Origin: Parvibaculum sp040390855
Lineage (GTDB): Bacteria; Pseudomonadota; Alphaproteobacteria; Parvibaculales; Parvibaculaceae
Reading direction: 5' to 3'
Assembly: GCA_040390855.1 (NCBI GenBank)
Contig: JAZJXO010000005.1
Span: forward strand, 155,207-219,206
DNA length: 64,000 nt
This document shows positions 1 to 9,119 of this stretch, one piece after another. How positions within the stretch are numbered: the first letter of the stretch is position 1; every line of letters starts with the position of its first letter. The position numbers were made by a program, and so were the translations under genes. The notes under the pieces were generated by a model that was given only the letters and a program-made list of their open reading frames with translations, searched no databases and was not told the DNA's origin.

Positions 1-1
1 A

Positions 2-832
2 CTCCTTAAAGTCATCAAGCGCCGCGCGGCGTTTCATTCGGAAGATGAAGACCGGCTGATCGAGCGCAAGCCTCTGGCGCTCGCCGGACAGCCTGAAACG
101 CATCCCGTCTGGCGCGACGTGGAAAGCGCAGTGCGCTGCACGACGCGACTCTTGCGCCTCGCGCGTGAAGCAGGCAAGCGTATTCACGTTTTGCACATCA
201 CGACCGCTGATGAAATACCGTTGCTTGCAGCGAATAAAGACATCGCGACAGCGGAGACGACGCCGCAGCACCTCACATTGTCAGCACCCGATTGCTACGA
301 GCGGCTTGGCACCTATGCGCAGATGAACCCGCCGATCCGCACCAGTGAGCATCGTGCAGGCATCTGGGCCGGTGTCGCGGCGGGCGTTATCGACGTGATC
401 GGCTCGGATCATGCGCCGCATACGCGCGAGGAAAAGGACAAGCCCTATCCGAATTCGCCATCAGGCTTTCCCGGCGTGCAGACGCTGGTGCCGGTGATGC
501 TCGATCATGTGAATGCGGGACGCTTGTCATTGCAGCGTTTTGTGGACCTCACATCGGCAAGTCCGTTGCGCATTTTCGGCATCGCCCGCAAGGGACGTAT
601 TGCGGTGGGCTATGACGCCGACTTCACGATTGTCGATCTCAAGGCCCGACGCACTATCACGAACGAGTGGATTGCCACGCGCGCAGGCTGGACGCCCTTC
701 AACGGCATGGACGTGACGGGTTGGCCGGTGGGCACAATCATTCGCGGGCGCCGCGTCATGTGGGAGGACGAGATCACGGGTGCTGCGCAGGGCGAGGCGA
801 TGACGTTTGTGGAGAACCTGCCGAAAGGCTAG
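2..832 (+). CDS. pyrC: Dihydroorotase (class I), 5'-truncated by window edge
   Basis: This is the C-terminal part of a metal-dependent dihydroorotase, which cyclises N-carbamoyl-aspartate to dihydroorotate in de novo pyrimidine synthesis. The reading frame is open from base 2, so the N-terminus with the first HxH metal ligands lies outside the window. Visible family signatures are RAAFHSEDEDRL near the start, an HVLHITT strand, AETTPQHLTL, and the late GSDHAPHTREEKD motif with the catalytic aspartate, followed by PSGFPGVQTLVPVML. The C-terminus shows the usual amidohydrolase GYDADFTIVDL strand. An allantoinase or a non-catalytic PyrC-like partner of PyrB is possible in this superfamily, but the motif set fits dihydroorotase best. 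The gene ends convergently on the Usg gene with a 4-bp overlap. Confidence 0.85.
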   Translation, partial: LLKVIKRRAAFHSEDEDRLIERKPLALAGQPETHPVWRDVESAVRCTTRLLRLAREAGKRIHVLHITTADEIPLLAANKDIATAETTPQHLTLSAPDCYERLGTYAQMNPPIRTSEHRAGIWAGVAAGVIDVIGSDHAPHTREEKDKPYPNSPSGFPGVQTLVPVMLDHVNAGRLSLQRFVDLTSASPLRIFGIARKGRIAVGYDADFTIVDLKARRTITNEWIATRAGWTPFNGMDVTGWPVGTIIRGRRVMWEDEITGAAQGEAMTFVENLPKG

Positions 833-1104
833 TGCAGCACCCCCATAAATTCCGCATACGGAAATTCTGACGGTGTGATCACGCGCTTGGTGGCGATGCG
901 CACGGAATGGAGCGGACCGTCGAGGTGCTTCTCCCAGTAATCCAGAAACTTCGTCAGCGTCGGATATTTGGGCTCAAGGTCATAATCCTGCCAGACGAAG
1001 GTCTGGAGGAAGGCGGGATGGTCGGGCATCCGGTAGAGGATTTCCGCCGTCACCAGCCGGTAGCCATCAAGCATTTTGGCGAACTCGTGCGTGTCTCTCA
1101 GCAT
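829..1104 (-). CDS. Usg family protein
   Basis: This 91-residue protein matches the small alphaproteobacterial Usg family. The tell-tale stretch is LDGYRLVTAEILYRMPDHPA, then TFVWQDYDLEPKYP, then a lysine-rich tail with LDGPLHSVRIA. It has no signal peptide or membrane segment, so it should be cytoplasmic. The family has no firmly established biochemical role as far as I know. The start is an ATG at 1104, and the full family length is present. It overlaps the dihydroorotase stop by 4 bp tail to tail. Confidence 0.8.
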   Translation of the reverse strand: MLRDTHEFAKMLDGYRLVTAEILYRMPDHPAFLQTFVWQDYDLEPKYPTLTKFLDYWEKHLDGPLHSVRIATKRVITPSEFPYAEFMGVLH

Positions 1105-1403
1105 CAGTCACTCCTGCTGTATTTTCATACAGTCAGCGCGAGAGAGCCTGTCAGCGACTCGAAGGTCCGGCTCAACGCGCCGACAAGAGAATCTTGAGCG
1201 AAACCGGTGGGTCCGGCGAGCAAAAGCGTCAGCGACCGTGACATTTTTTGGTGAGTGTGACTTAAATTCTGGCACTCGAAACGGCGGAGTGCTGCAAGTG
1301 GCTTTCCGAGCCTTGACCGGGCGGCAGAATTAGGCTCGTTTGTGCCCAGCAACATTAAAAATACGGGCAAAATGCCCGGCCTATTCGCCTTCAGGGATAT
1401 GAA
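1105..1403. other. Intergenic region without recognised gene
   Basis: These 299 bases separate the divergent usg and acuI genes. Both frames and strands hold only unconvincing short open frames. The region must contain the promoters for both genes, but I see no operator or hairpin I would defend. Confidence 0.5.
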
Positions 1404-2396
1404 ATGACTGACCAATTCCGCGCGATCCGCGTGTCCAAGACCGATGCAGGCCAGAGCGTCGACCTCGTGATGCTGACAACAGCCGACCTGATGGATGGCG
1501 ATGTGACGGTGAAGGTCGATTATTCGACCGTGAACTACAAAGACGGTCTGGCACTGACCGGTGCCGCTCCCATCATCCGCTCATGGCCGCTGATCCCCGG
1601 CATCGACTTTTCAGGGATCGTCGAAAGCTCCAGCCATGCAGGCCTCAAAGCAGGCGACCGTGTGGTGCTGAACGGCTATGGCGTCGGCGAGAGCCATAAT
1701 GGCGGCTATGCCCAGAAGGCGCGGGTCAAGGGCGACTGGCTGGTGAAACTCCCCGACAGCATTTCCAACGCGCACGCCATGGCCATCGGCACGGCCGGCT
1801 ATACGGCCATGCTCTGCATCCTCGCGCTCGAACATGGCGGCGCGACACCGGACAAGGGCGACATTCTCGTGACCGGTGCGGCAGGCGGCGTCGGTTCGGT
1901 CGCTATCGCCATTCTTGCCAAGCTCGGCTACCGCGTCATTGCGTCCACAGGGCGCGCTTCGGAAGCCGACTATCTCAAATCTCTCGGTGCGGCTGACATC
2001 ATCGACCGCAACGAGCTTTCCGCCGCCGGTCGTCCGCTCGCCAAAGAGCGCTGGGCCGGTGCGGTCGATGCGGTGGGCTCGCATACGCTGGTGAACGCCA
2101 TAGCGGGCACACGCTACGGCGGCACGGTGGCAGCTTGCGGTCTGGCACAGGGCATGGACCTGCCCGGCTCGGTCGCGCCCTTCATCCTGCGCGGTGTCAC
2201 GCTTGCAGGCATCGACAGTGTGAACGCGCCGATGGCAAAACGCGTTGAAGCATGGTCGCGTCTGGCCCGCGACCTCGACCTCAAGAAGCTCGATGCGATG
2301 ACCACGCGCGTCACGCTTGCCGATGTGCCCCCGCTCGGCGCGGAAATACTGGCGGGTAAAGTGCGCGGCCGCATTGTTGTTGATGTAAATGCCTGA
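1404..2396 (+). CDS. acuI: Acrylyl-CoA reductase-like MDR oxidoreductase (AcuI/YhdH family)
   Basis: This is a 330-residue medium-chain dehydrogenase/reductase of the AcuI/YhdH group, NADPH-dependent enzymes that reduce acrylyl-CoA to propionyl-CoA. It has the N-terminal GroES-like domain with VNYKDGLALTG (about 43-53), PGIDFSGIV, and the Rossmann motif VTGAAGGVGSVA (about 156-167). No structural or catalytic zinc cysteines are seen, as expected for this branch. The C-terminal ILAGKVRGRIVVDV is typical. The gene lies 23 bp upstream of a feruloyl-CoA synthase-like ligase on the same strand, so the two are probably co-transcribed. The exact substrate cannot be decided from sequence. Confidence 0.85.
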   Translation: MTDQFRAIRVSKTDAGQSVDLVMLTTADLMDGDVTVKVDYSTVNYKDGLALTGAAPIIRSWPLIPGIDFSGIVESSSHAGLKAGDRVVLNGYGVGESHNGGYAQKARVKGDWLVKLPDSISNAHAMAIGTAGYTAMLCILALEHGGATPDKGDILVTGAAGGVGSVAIAILAKLGYRVIASTGRASEADYLKSLGAADIIDRNELSAAGRPLAKERWAGAVDAVGSHTLVNAIAGTRYGGTVAACGLAQGMDLPGSVAPFILRGVTLAGIDSVNAPMAKRVEAWSRLARDLDLKKLDAMTTRVTLADVPPLGAEILAGKVRGRIVVDVNA

Positions 2397-2419
2397 GTAT
2401 TTGAGCGGGAGCGAGTGAT

Positions 2420-4300
2420 ATGGATATGGACAGAGCCGCGCCAATGACACCTGAACTGACGAAACCTGCTTTCCGCAACGCCAATTATCTCGAACGCAAG
2501 ATCGATATTGACCGCCGCGCCGACGGCACGATCGTCATGCGCAATCTCAATCCGCTGCCGCCCGTACCGAAAAACCTGATCGCGCCCATCCGCAAATGGG
2601 CTGCTGAAGTGCCGGACCGCACCTGGCTGGCGATGCGCGGACCCGCCAAAGACGGCGTGCTCGGCGCATGGGTGCGTCTGTCTTACGCCGAAGGGAGCAA
2701 GCGCATCAACGCGATTGCCGAAAGCCTGCTCGCGCGCGGGTTCTCGCAAGCGACACCCCTGATGATCCTGTCGAACAACTCGATCGAACATGCGCTGATG
2801 ACATATGGCGCAATCCTCGCGGGCGTGCCGGCGGTTCCCGTCTCACCCGCCTACAGCACGATGAGCACGGATTTCGACAAGCTGAAACATGTGGTCGGCC
2901 TCATCGAACCGAAAATGTTCTTTATGCAGAATGCCGCGCCCTTCATGCGTGCGCTGGCGGCGATTGACACGAGCGGCATCGAGCTTGTGACGACGGATGC
3001 CTCGCTCGGCACGGCTTACGAAGAACTCGTGTCCACGACGCCGACGGACAAGGTCGAGCAGAGTTTCAAAAATCTCAACCACGCTCAGGTGGCGAAATAT
3101 CTTTTCACGTCAGGGTCCACCGGTATGCCCAAGGCCGTCATTACGACGACGGGCATGATGTGCGTGAACTCGGTGATGCCGAAATCGATGACCTCGACGG
3201 ATGAGGCGGCAGAACCGCCGGTGCTGCTCAACTGGTTGCCGTGGAACCATTGCTTCGGCGGCAATTCCATTCTGAGCAACACGACGGTTTCAGGCGGCAC
3301 ACTCTATATCGACGGTGGCCGTCCCGTGCCCGGCGCGTTCAACGAGACCGTGCAAAACCTGCGCGAAATCGCGCCGACAGCCTATTCGACCGTACCGTCG
3401 GCCTATACGTTGCTGGTTGATGAGCTTGAAAAAGACGACGCGCTGGCCATCAGTTTTTTCTCCAAGCTCCGCACGCTGGCCTATGGCGGCGCGGCGCTCA
3501 GTCAGGACCTCTATGACCGCTTGCAGAAAGTGGCTATCCGCCTCACCGGCGAGCGCATCGTTTTCAGCTCCGGCTATGGCGCGACGGAAACAGCACCCAC
3601 CATTATGAATGTGCACTGGGAAACCGAACGCATGGGCTTGCTGGGCCTGCCGCTTCCCGGCGTCGAGATCAAACTCGCGCCGGTCGGCCAGAAGATGGAA
3701 GTGCGTGTGCGCGGGGCCTGTATCACACCGGGCTATTACAAGAATCCGGAAAAGACGCGTGACGCTTATGACGAGGAAGGCTTCTACTGCCTCGGCGACG
3801 GCGCGCGCTTTGTTGACGATGCAAATCCCATCGAAGGTATCGTCTTTGACGGTCGCGTGGCGGAAGACTTCAAACTCTCCACCGGCACATGGGTGAGCGC
3901 AGGCAAGCTGCGCGTTGATGTGCTGGCGTCGGTCGGCACCGTCTTGCAGGACGCGCTGGTCGCGGGTCTTGATAAATCCTATATCGGACTTCTCGGCTTT
4001 CCGAACATTGCTGCCTGCCGCAAGATTGTCGGCGATGACAAGCTGACGCCGGAGGAGATTGTCGTGCATCCTGACATTCTTGCGCAGCTTGCAGAGGGCC
4101 TGCGGGCACACAACAAGACCAATCCCGGCTCCAGCACACGCGTCGAACGCGCGCTGCTGATGACCGAGCCGCCGAGTGTTGACGGTGGCGAACTCACCGA
4201 CAAGGGATATATCAATCAGGCTGTGGCGCTTGGTCGTCGTGCCGACCTCGTTAAAAAACTTTATGCTGAACCCGTCGGCAATGATGTCGTCGTTGCCTGA
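2420..4300 (+). CDS. Feruloyl-CoA synthase-like acyl-CoA ligase
   Basis: This is a 626-residue ANL-superfamily adenylate-forming ligase of the feruloyl-CoA synthase type. It would activate a (hydroxycinnamic) carboxylic acid with ATP and CoA. The P-loop YLFTSGSTGMPKAV lies near residues 227-240, the GYGATETAP motif near 385-393, and the adenylation/hinge motif YCLGDGARFVD follows. An extended domain after it (GRVAEDFKLSTGTWVS) is characteristic of the FCS group, in place of the usual motif of fatty acyl ligases. It is followed 16 bp later by a LysE exporter. No enoyl-CoA hydratase/aldolase or vanillin dehydrogenase lies beside it, so ferulate as substrate is an inference from family only. Confidence 0.8.
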   Translation: MDMDRAAPMTPELTKPAFRNANYLERKIDIDRRADGTIVMRNLNPLPPVPKNLIAPIRKWAAEVPDRTWLAMRGPAKDGVLGAWVRLSYAEGSKRINAIAESLLARGFSQATPLMILSNNSIEHALMTYGAILAGVPAVPVSPAYSTMSTDFDKLKHVVGLIEPKMFFMQNAAPFMRALAAIDTSGIELVTTDASLGTAYEELVSTTPTDKVEQSFKNLNHAQVAKYLFTSGSTGMPKAVITTTGMMCVNSVMPKSMTSTDEAAEPPVLLNWLPWNHCFGGNSILSNTTVSGGTLYIDGGRPVPGAFNETVQNLREIAPTAYSTVPSAYTLLVDELEKDDALAISFFSKLRTLAYGGAALSQDLYDRLQKVAIRLTGERIVFSSGYGATETAPTIMNVHWETERMGLLGLPLPGVEIKLAPVGQKMEVRVRGACITPGYYKNPEKTRDAYDEEGFYCLGDGARFVDDANPIEGIVFDGRVAEDFKLSTGTWVSAGKLRVDVLASVGTVLQDALVAGLDKSYIGLLGFPNIAACRKIVGDDKLTPEEIVVHPDILAQLAEGLRAHNKTNPGSSTRVERALLMTEPPSVDGGELTDKGYINQAVALGRRADLVKKLYAEPVGNDVVVA

Positions 4301-4316
4301 TCGGAAACAGGGTTAA

Positions 4317-4964
4317 ATGCTTGATATTGGTCTTGTAGCAACTGGGATAGGGATAGGCCTCGCTGTCGCCGCGCCCATTGGTCCCGTCAATCTTGTGGTG
4401 ATCAAGCGCACGCTGCGCTTCGGCAAGATCAATGGTGTGATCTCGGGCGCGGGAGCGGCCATTGGCGATGGCGTCTTTGCTGCGATGGCGGCCTTCTCGC
4501 TGACAGCGGCGATTGATTTCTTTGTGAGATACGAGCTTTGGCTGCAAGGCATCGGCGGCATCTTTCTTCTCGTGCTTGGCTACCGCACGCTCATCACGCA
4601 TCCGCATCTTGATTCAAGCGAAGGCGAAAACCTGTCGGGCGCTGTCGCGCGCGTTTTTCTCGCGACCTTTGTGCTGACGATCACGAATCCAGCCACCATG
4701 CTCGGCTTCATCGCCATTTTCGGCAGTGTCGCGAGCCTCGGCGGCGGTTCGGGGCAGGGGGGCGTCTCTCACGCGCTGGTGCTGACAGGCGCGGTCGTCG
4801 CGGGCTCGATGCTCTGGTGGATCGGCCTCTCGCAATTCGTCAATCTCTTCCGCGCGCGCATGTCGGACCATCTGCTTGGCATCATCAACCTTGTCTCCGG
4901 CGGCCTCATCATGGCCTTCGGCGCGGCGGTTCTTCTGCGCGTGGCGTTTAAGTTGTTTTTCTGA
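4317..4964 (+). CDS. LysE family translocator
   Basis: This is a 215-residue integral membrane protein with about six hydrophobic segments. The family hallmark at the N-terminus is GIGIGLAVAAPIGPVNLVVI, which carries the APIGP motif of LysE/RhtB exporters, followed by an R-rich cytoplasmic loop (IKRTLRFGKINGV). Members export amino acids or related compounds. The substrate is not predictable here. The start ATG lies 16 bp after the ligase stop, so it is likely part of the acuI-ligase operon. The next gene begins 158 bp downstream. Confidence 0.8.
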   Translation: MLDIGLVATGIGIGLAVAAPIGPVNLVVIKRTLRFGKINGVISGAGAAIGDGVFAAMAAFSLTAAIDFFVRYELWLQGIGGIFLLVLGYRTLITHPHLDSSEGENLSGAVARVFLATFVLTITNPATMLGFIAIFGSVASLGGGSGQGGVSHALVLTGAVVAGSMLWWIGLSQFVNLFRARMSDHLLGIINLVSGGLIMAFGAAVLLRVAFKLFF

Positions 4965-5122
4965 TCTCGCATAGAATACCACTCCGCTTCCGGCTCGCGG
5001 CTCTTGCACCCCCAAGAGCAGGACGACAAGCGAGGGCAGACGGCAGCAATGCTTGTCGGCATCCCGCTTGCCCTCTAATCTCCATCCCAATTCAAAACGA
5101 CCAAGAAATCCGGGAGACTTAC

Positions 5123-6688
5123 ATGTCAGACGCAAAACCCATGAACGGTGCCGAGAGCCTTGTGCGCACCCTTGTCGCCTCGAAGGTTGACGTCTGCTTC
5201 ACCAATCCCGGCACGTCGGAAATGCATTTCGTTGCAGCGCTCGACAAAGTGGACGGGATGCGCGCGATCCTCGGTCTGTTTGAAGGCGCGGTCACCGGCA
5301 TGGCCGACGGCTATGGCCGCATGGCAGAAAAGCCCGCCTGCACATTGCTCCATCTCGGACCCGGCCTTGCCAATGGTCTTGCCAACCTGCACAACGCGCG
5401 TCGCGCCCAGACACCCATCGTCAATATTGTCGGCGACCACGCGACCTATCACGCGCAATATGATGCGCCGCTCGCCTCCGACATTCAGGGCTTTGCGCGA
5501 CCCGTGTCGGGCTGGATCCATTCAAGCCCCAGCCCCAAGACGGTCGCCGCTGACGGTGCCCGCGCCGTGCAGGCCTCGATGCAGGTGCCGGGTCAGATCG
5601 CCACGCTCATTCTGCCTGCGGATACGGCGTGGCTCGATTCAGAAGGTCCCGCCGCAGCGCTGCCGGTCAACGGCCCTGCGCCCGTTTCGCAATCGGCCAT
5701 CGACATCACGGCGAAGGCACTGAAATCCGGCAAGAGGGCCGCTATCATCATTCGCGGGACCGCACTCAAAAAGCGCGGCCTCATCGCGGCGGGTCGCGTT
5801 GCGGCGGCGACCGGTGCGCGCATCCTGTGCGACACGTTTGCGCCCCGTGTTGAACGCGGCGCCGGCCTCGTCATGGTCGAGCGCATTCCTTATTTCGCCG
5901 AGCAGATCGTGGAGACATTCGCCGACGTCGAGGAATTGATCCTTGTCTGCACCAAGCCGCCCGTGTCCTTCTTTGCCTATCCCGGCAAGGCAAGCTGGTG
6001 CACACCGGAAAGCGCCGCAATCCATTATCTGGCACAGGCGCATGAGGACGGCGTGCAGGCGCTGGAAGCACTGGCGGATGCTTTGGGGGCCCCCAAGGAC
6101 CCTGCTCATGTCGCGCCGCTGAAGCTCGTCGATGCGCTACCGACCGGTCAACTCAACCAGTTCACGGTGGGCGAGATCGTCGCCCGGTACCTGCCCGAAG
6201 GCGCGATCATTTCCGACGAAGCGGCGACCTCCGGCCTCGGTTCCCTGATAGCCACCGCGACCGCCGCGCCGCATGACTATCTCTCGCTCACCGGCGGCGC
6301 CATCGGTCAGGGTCTGCCTGTTGCCACGGGCGCGGCGGTGGCCTGCCCCGACCGTAAAGTCGTTTGTCTCCACGGCGACGGCGGCGCGATGTATACCCTG
6401 CAATCGCTCTGGACGCAGGCGCGCGAAAAACTCGATGTGGTCAACATCATCTTCGCCAACAATTCCTATGCGATTTTGAATATCGAACTCTCCCGCGTCG
6501 GTGCCGAAAATCCGGGACCGAAAGCGCTCTCGATGCTTGATCTGCACAATCCGGAACTGAACTGGGTGCAGCTTGGTTCGGGCATGGGCGTCGAGTCTGT
6601 GCGCGTGACCACGGCGAAAGAATTGGTCGATGCTTATCTTTCAGCGCTTAAAACCAAAGGGCCGCGACTGATCGAAGTGATGATCTGA
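5123..6688 (+). CDS. ThDP-dependent acetolactate synthase/benzoylformate decarboxylase-like enzyme
   Basis: This is a 521-residue three-domain thiamine-diphosphate enzyme. The N-terminal pyrimidine-binding domain opens with FTNPGTSEMHFVAALD and has the activating glutamate in LFEGAVTGMADGYGRMA. The C-terminal domain carries the ThDP/Mg signature GDGGAMYTLQSLW ending in NNSYAI (about 415-450). Annotation pipelines usually call this group acetolactate synthase large subunit. It is shorter than biosynthetic IlvB, has no ilvN partner next to it, and resembles the benzoylformate/2-oxoacid decarboxylase branch. Its neighbours (a ligase for aromatic acids and an exporter) would fit decarboxylation of an aryl 2-oxoacid, but that is inference. 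Confidence 0.7.
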   Translation: MSDAKPMNGAESLVRTLVASKVDVCFTNPGTSEMHFVAALDKVDGMRAILGLFEGAVTGMADGYGRMAEKPACTLLHLGPGLANGLANLHNARRAQTPIVNIVGDHATYHAQYDAPLASDIQGFARPVSGWIHSSPSPKTVAADGARAVQASMQVPGQIATLILPADTAWLDSEGPAAALPVNGPAPVSQSAIDITAKALKSGKRAAIIIRGTALKKRGLIAAGRVAAATGARILCDTFAPRVERGAGLVMVERIPYFAEQIVETFADVEELILVCTKPPVSFFAYPGKASWCTPESAAIHYLAQAHEDGVQALEALADALGAPKDPAHVAPLKLVDALPTGQLNQFTVGEIVARYLPEGAIISDEAATSGLGSLIATATAAPHDYLSLTGGAIGQGLPVATGAAVACPDRKVVCLHGDGGAMYTLQSLWTQAREKLDVVNIIFANNSYAILNIELSRVGAENPGPKALSMLDLHNPELNWVQLGSGMGVESVRVTTAKELVDAYLSALKTKGPRLIEVMI

Positions 6689-6727
6689 TTTTTTAATTTG
6701 TGATGGCCGGGCTGATCGCTCGGAAAA

Positions 6728-7036
6728 TCACTGCATCACACGGTTCAGAGTGAACTCGCCCTGACGTACACGGTCGGCAAGACCGGCGGCCATTTCGGCG
6801 ACGGGTTCCTCACCATAGGCTTCGACCATGTCGGAGAGCGCTGCGAAAATCGCGGTGGTGGCGAGAATGTCGGCGCCGACGCCTTCGGCGAGCGCTTCGT
6901 CCCACGCATCGAGGATGGATTGCAATGCCAGACGGCGCTGGTCGGTTTCGGTCGGAACGAGGCCGTCGTCATCCATCGTCTCGTCGTCCATGAGATCAAC
7001 GGACGTATCGCCCGGCATATCGAAATCGGCCATCAT
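6728..7036 (-). CDS. Conserved hypothetical acidic protein
   Basis: This 102-residue protein has a very acidic N-terminal third (many D/E, with MDDETMDDDGL) followed by a predicted helical region, LQSILDAWDEALAEGV and LATTAIFAALSDMVEAYGEE. It has no signal peptide or membrane segment. I recognise no domain. The shape is that of small alphaproteobacterial proteins of unknown function. The ATG at 7036 is followed directly by a second ATG (7033), so the true start is ambiguous by one codon. Confidence 0.6.
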   Translation of the reverse strand: MMADFDMPGDTSVDLMDDETMDDDGLVPTETDQRRLALQSILDAWDEALAEGVGADILATTAIFAALSDMVEAYGEEPVAEMAAGLADRVRQGEFTLNRVMQ

Positions 7037-7266
7037 GCCCTCTGCTTACTCCCCCGGACGGGGGCCACATACAAAGTCCCGTCGCTGGAACCGGAAGGCA
7101 GCGAAAGCATGAGCCCAAAACTCTGCTTTCATTCGTCCCCCCACGACTTGACGCCCACTTGTACCATATGGCGCGGGCTTGTCTCGCGTTTCGTGTAAAA
7201 AGGGTTAACGGTTCGGGCCGAAATGAGCCGCCGGAAATACAATAAAGCCTGCAAAATAGGCTTTTC

Positions 7267-7677
7267 TTAAAACAGGGATGCGGCGTTTTTGCGCTGGTCC
7301 GACAGGCTGGAAGCAAGGCGCTGGGCCTCGTCAAACAGCATATTGGCACGTTTTGCCGCCTCGTCCGAACATCGGGGAAAGCCCGTGCGGGCGTCATAGT
7401 AAGCATCATTGAAGTGCGTGATCAGGGCCTGCCGCTTGTCTGGATCGAGCTTGGCCGCGTTGATCATGTCGATCATCTTGTTGCGCCAGAGCGAACCGTC
7501 ATTGGCCCCGCAAATATCGCGCAGATGATGGATCGTGCCGAGGATTTGCGACAGGCGCGTCAGCCCGTCATCAAGGGCGTCGGCGCGGACAGGGGCGAAC
7601 GAAAGCAGCGCCAGGAAGGCACTGATACGCAACAACGTCCCGACTCCGGACAAAATCTGTCCCATTCCACGCCACAT
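7267..7677 (-). CDS. TIGR02301 family secreted protein
   Basis: This 136-residue protein has an N-terminal hydrophobic signal segment (about residues 13-32, ending ...APVRADA). The mature part matches the TIGR02301 family common in Rhizobiales: LSQILGTIHHLRDICG, then DGSLWRNKMIDMINA, then a tyrosine/aspartate stretch FNDAYYDART and a conserved cysteine in FPRCSDEAAKRA. Two cysteines in the mature part could form a disulfide. It is probably periplasmic. The function is unknown to me. Confidence 0.75.
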   Translation of the reverse strand: MWRGMGQILSGVGTLLRISAFLALLSFAPVRADALDDGLTRLSQILGTIHHLRDICGANDGSLWRNKMIDMINAAKLDPDKRQALITHFNDAYYDARTGFPRCSDEAAKRANMLFDEAQRLASSLSDQRKNAASLF

Positions 7678-7784
7678 AGACTTTCTCCACCGGCAAAAAG
7701 CCGGTCAGGAGTTCAGTCCTGCATAGTCTACGCCATGCGCGTTCTAGTCATCAAAATTAGATCAAAACAAAAATTGTCACCCCG

Positions 7785-7815
7785 CCCTTGTCGGGAGCGA
7801 CAAAGCAGGGCAGGC
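7785..7815. repeat. Hairpin-forming intergenic sequence
   Basis: The core TTGTCGGGAGCGACAA is a perfect 6-bp stem with a 4-base loop, nested inside GCCCT/AGGGC arms. On the minus strand it follows the SDR stop codon at 7817 and is followed by ATTTTTG, so it may act as that gene's terminator. It could equally be a REP-like palindrome. Confidence 0.4.
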
Positions 7816-7816
7816 C

Positions 7817-8602
7817 TCAGAAAATCGCATAACCGCCGTCGATCACGAATGTATCGCCGGAGTGATAGCTTGAGGCATCCGACGCCAGATAAACCGCGAC
7901 GCCGCCGAAATCGGCAGGCTCGCCCCAGCGCCGCGCGGGCACGCGGGGGATGACTTTTTCGGTAAAGGCTTTGCTTTCCTGCGCATTGGCCGTCATGTCG
8001 GTGGCGATCCAGCCGGGCAGGATGGAATTGGCGCGGATGCCGTAGCGGGCAAATTCAACGGCGCAGGATTTCATCATCGAGATGACCGCGCCCTTCGTTG
8101 CTGCGTATGCCTGATTGCGGGCCGCGCCTTCAATCGCTGCAAGGCTTGCAACACCGACGAGCGAGCCGCCGGTGTCGCCTGACTTCGCGCGGTCGACCAT
8201 ATGCTTGGTCGTTTCGCGCAAGGTCCAGAAGACACCATCAAGATTGACCGCGAGTGTCTTGCGATAGGTTTCCGTTTTCATTTCTGTAAATGCCGGCGAA
8301 CCGAAGCCGACGCCCGCATTGGCAAACACGCTGTCGATGCGACCAAGCGCCTTCAGCGTTTCGCCGATGCCATCGATCACCTGTTGTTCGTCGGCGACAT
8401 TCACCTTGCGCGCATAGACCTTGACGCCATGCGCTTTGAGCTTGGCTTCGGCTTTGGCGTTTTTATCTTCGTTCGTGCCCCAGATGGCGATCGCCGCACC
8501 CGCCTGCGCCATGGCGTCTGCCATGCCGAGGCCGATGCCGCCATTGCCGCCTGTCACCAGCGCCACTTTGCCCGTCAGATCAAAAGGTTTGTAAGCCATC
8601 AC
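7817..8602 (-). CDS. SDR family oxidoreductase
   Basis: This is a classical short-chain dehydrogenase/reductase of 261 residues, NAD(P)-dependent. It has the cofactor motif TGGNGGIGLG (about 17-26), the structural NAGVG motif, the active-site serine in GVASLAA, and the YAATKGAV motif with the catalytic tyrosine and lysine. The ending DASSYHSGDTFVIDGGYAIF is typical of 3-ketoacyl-ACP/gluconate-type SDRs. No asparagine, serine, tyrosine or lysine of the tetrad is missing. The substrate is unknown. A second ATG at 8599 is an alternative start. Confidence 0.85.
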   Translation of the reverse strand: MMAYKPFDLTGKVALVTGGNGGIGLGMADAMAQAGAAIAIWGTNEDKNAKAEAKLKAHGVKVYARKVNVADEQQVIDGIGETLKALGRIDSVFANAGVGFGSPAFTEMKTETYRKTLAVNLDGVFWTLRETTKHMVDRAKSGDTGGSLVGVASLAAIEGAARNQAYAATKGAVISMMKSCAVEFARYGIRANSILPGWIATDMTANAQESKAFTEKVIPRVPARRWGEPADFGGVAVYLASDASSYHSGDTFVIDGGYAIF

Positions 8603-8652
8603 ATTCTCCCTGAATTTTATTTTGATTTTTGATTTTATGGCCGCGCGATGAT

Positions 8653-9036
8653 TCAGTACTTCGGCTTTTCCATTTTCAGGCGCGGCACCTCCGGCACGGG
8701 TGCCATAAACGGCTTGGTCGCTTTGCTCGTCGGGCCCGCTTGTTCGTCGAGTTCCGAGCAGACGAAATAGCTGCGATAGCTCATATGTTCGGGATCGGGC
8801 GGAATGCTACAGGAAAAAACCGACGGTCCTTTTTGCAGGATCAGCGCATTGCCGAGATTGGCTTTGATCTCATAGCCGTTCTTCGTGAGCTCACTGAGCG
8901 AGCGCTGCGTGACCACGAAAGGTCCATTGCGCGTACCTGCCGCATAAGGATCAACCGGCGCGGCAGAGGCGGCTGATACCGCCAGCGACGCACTGAAAAT
9001 TCCGCCGATAAGTGCGCGCTGAAATGCAAATGACAT
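8653..9036 (-). CDS. Hypothetical exported protein
   Basis: With the start at 9036 this is a 127-residue protein that opens with a good Sec signal peptide (MSFAFQRALIGGIFSASLAV, then an SAASAAPVD cleavage region). The mature part has two cysteines (VFSCSIPPD and YFVCSELDEQ), likely disulfide-bonded in the periplasm, and a proline-rich lysine tail. An upstream in-frame start at 9081 would bury the signal peptide, so I chose the inner ATG. I recognise no domain. Confidence 0.6.
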   Translation of the reverse strand: MSFAFQRALIGGIFSASLAVSAASAAPVDPYAAGTRNGPFVVTQRSLSELTKNGYEIKANLGNALILQKGPSVFSCSIPPDPEHMSYRSYFVCSELDEQAGPTSKATKPFMAPVPEVPRLKMEKPKY

Positions 9037-9119
9037 GAGTTCCCCGAAAGTCCCGAAATTATGCGGTGAAGTGTAACGCAATGAAGTCCTGTTTCACACG
9101 CTCTCACAGAGCCCTGACA

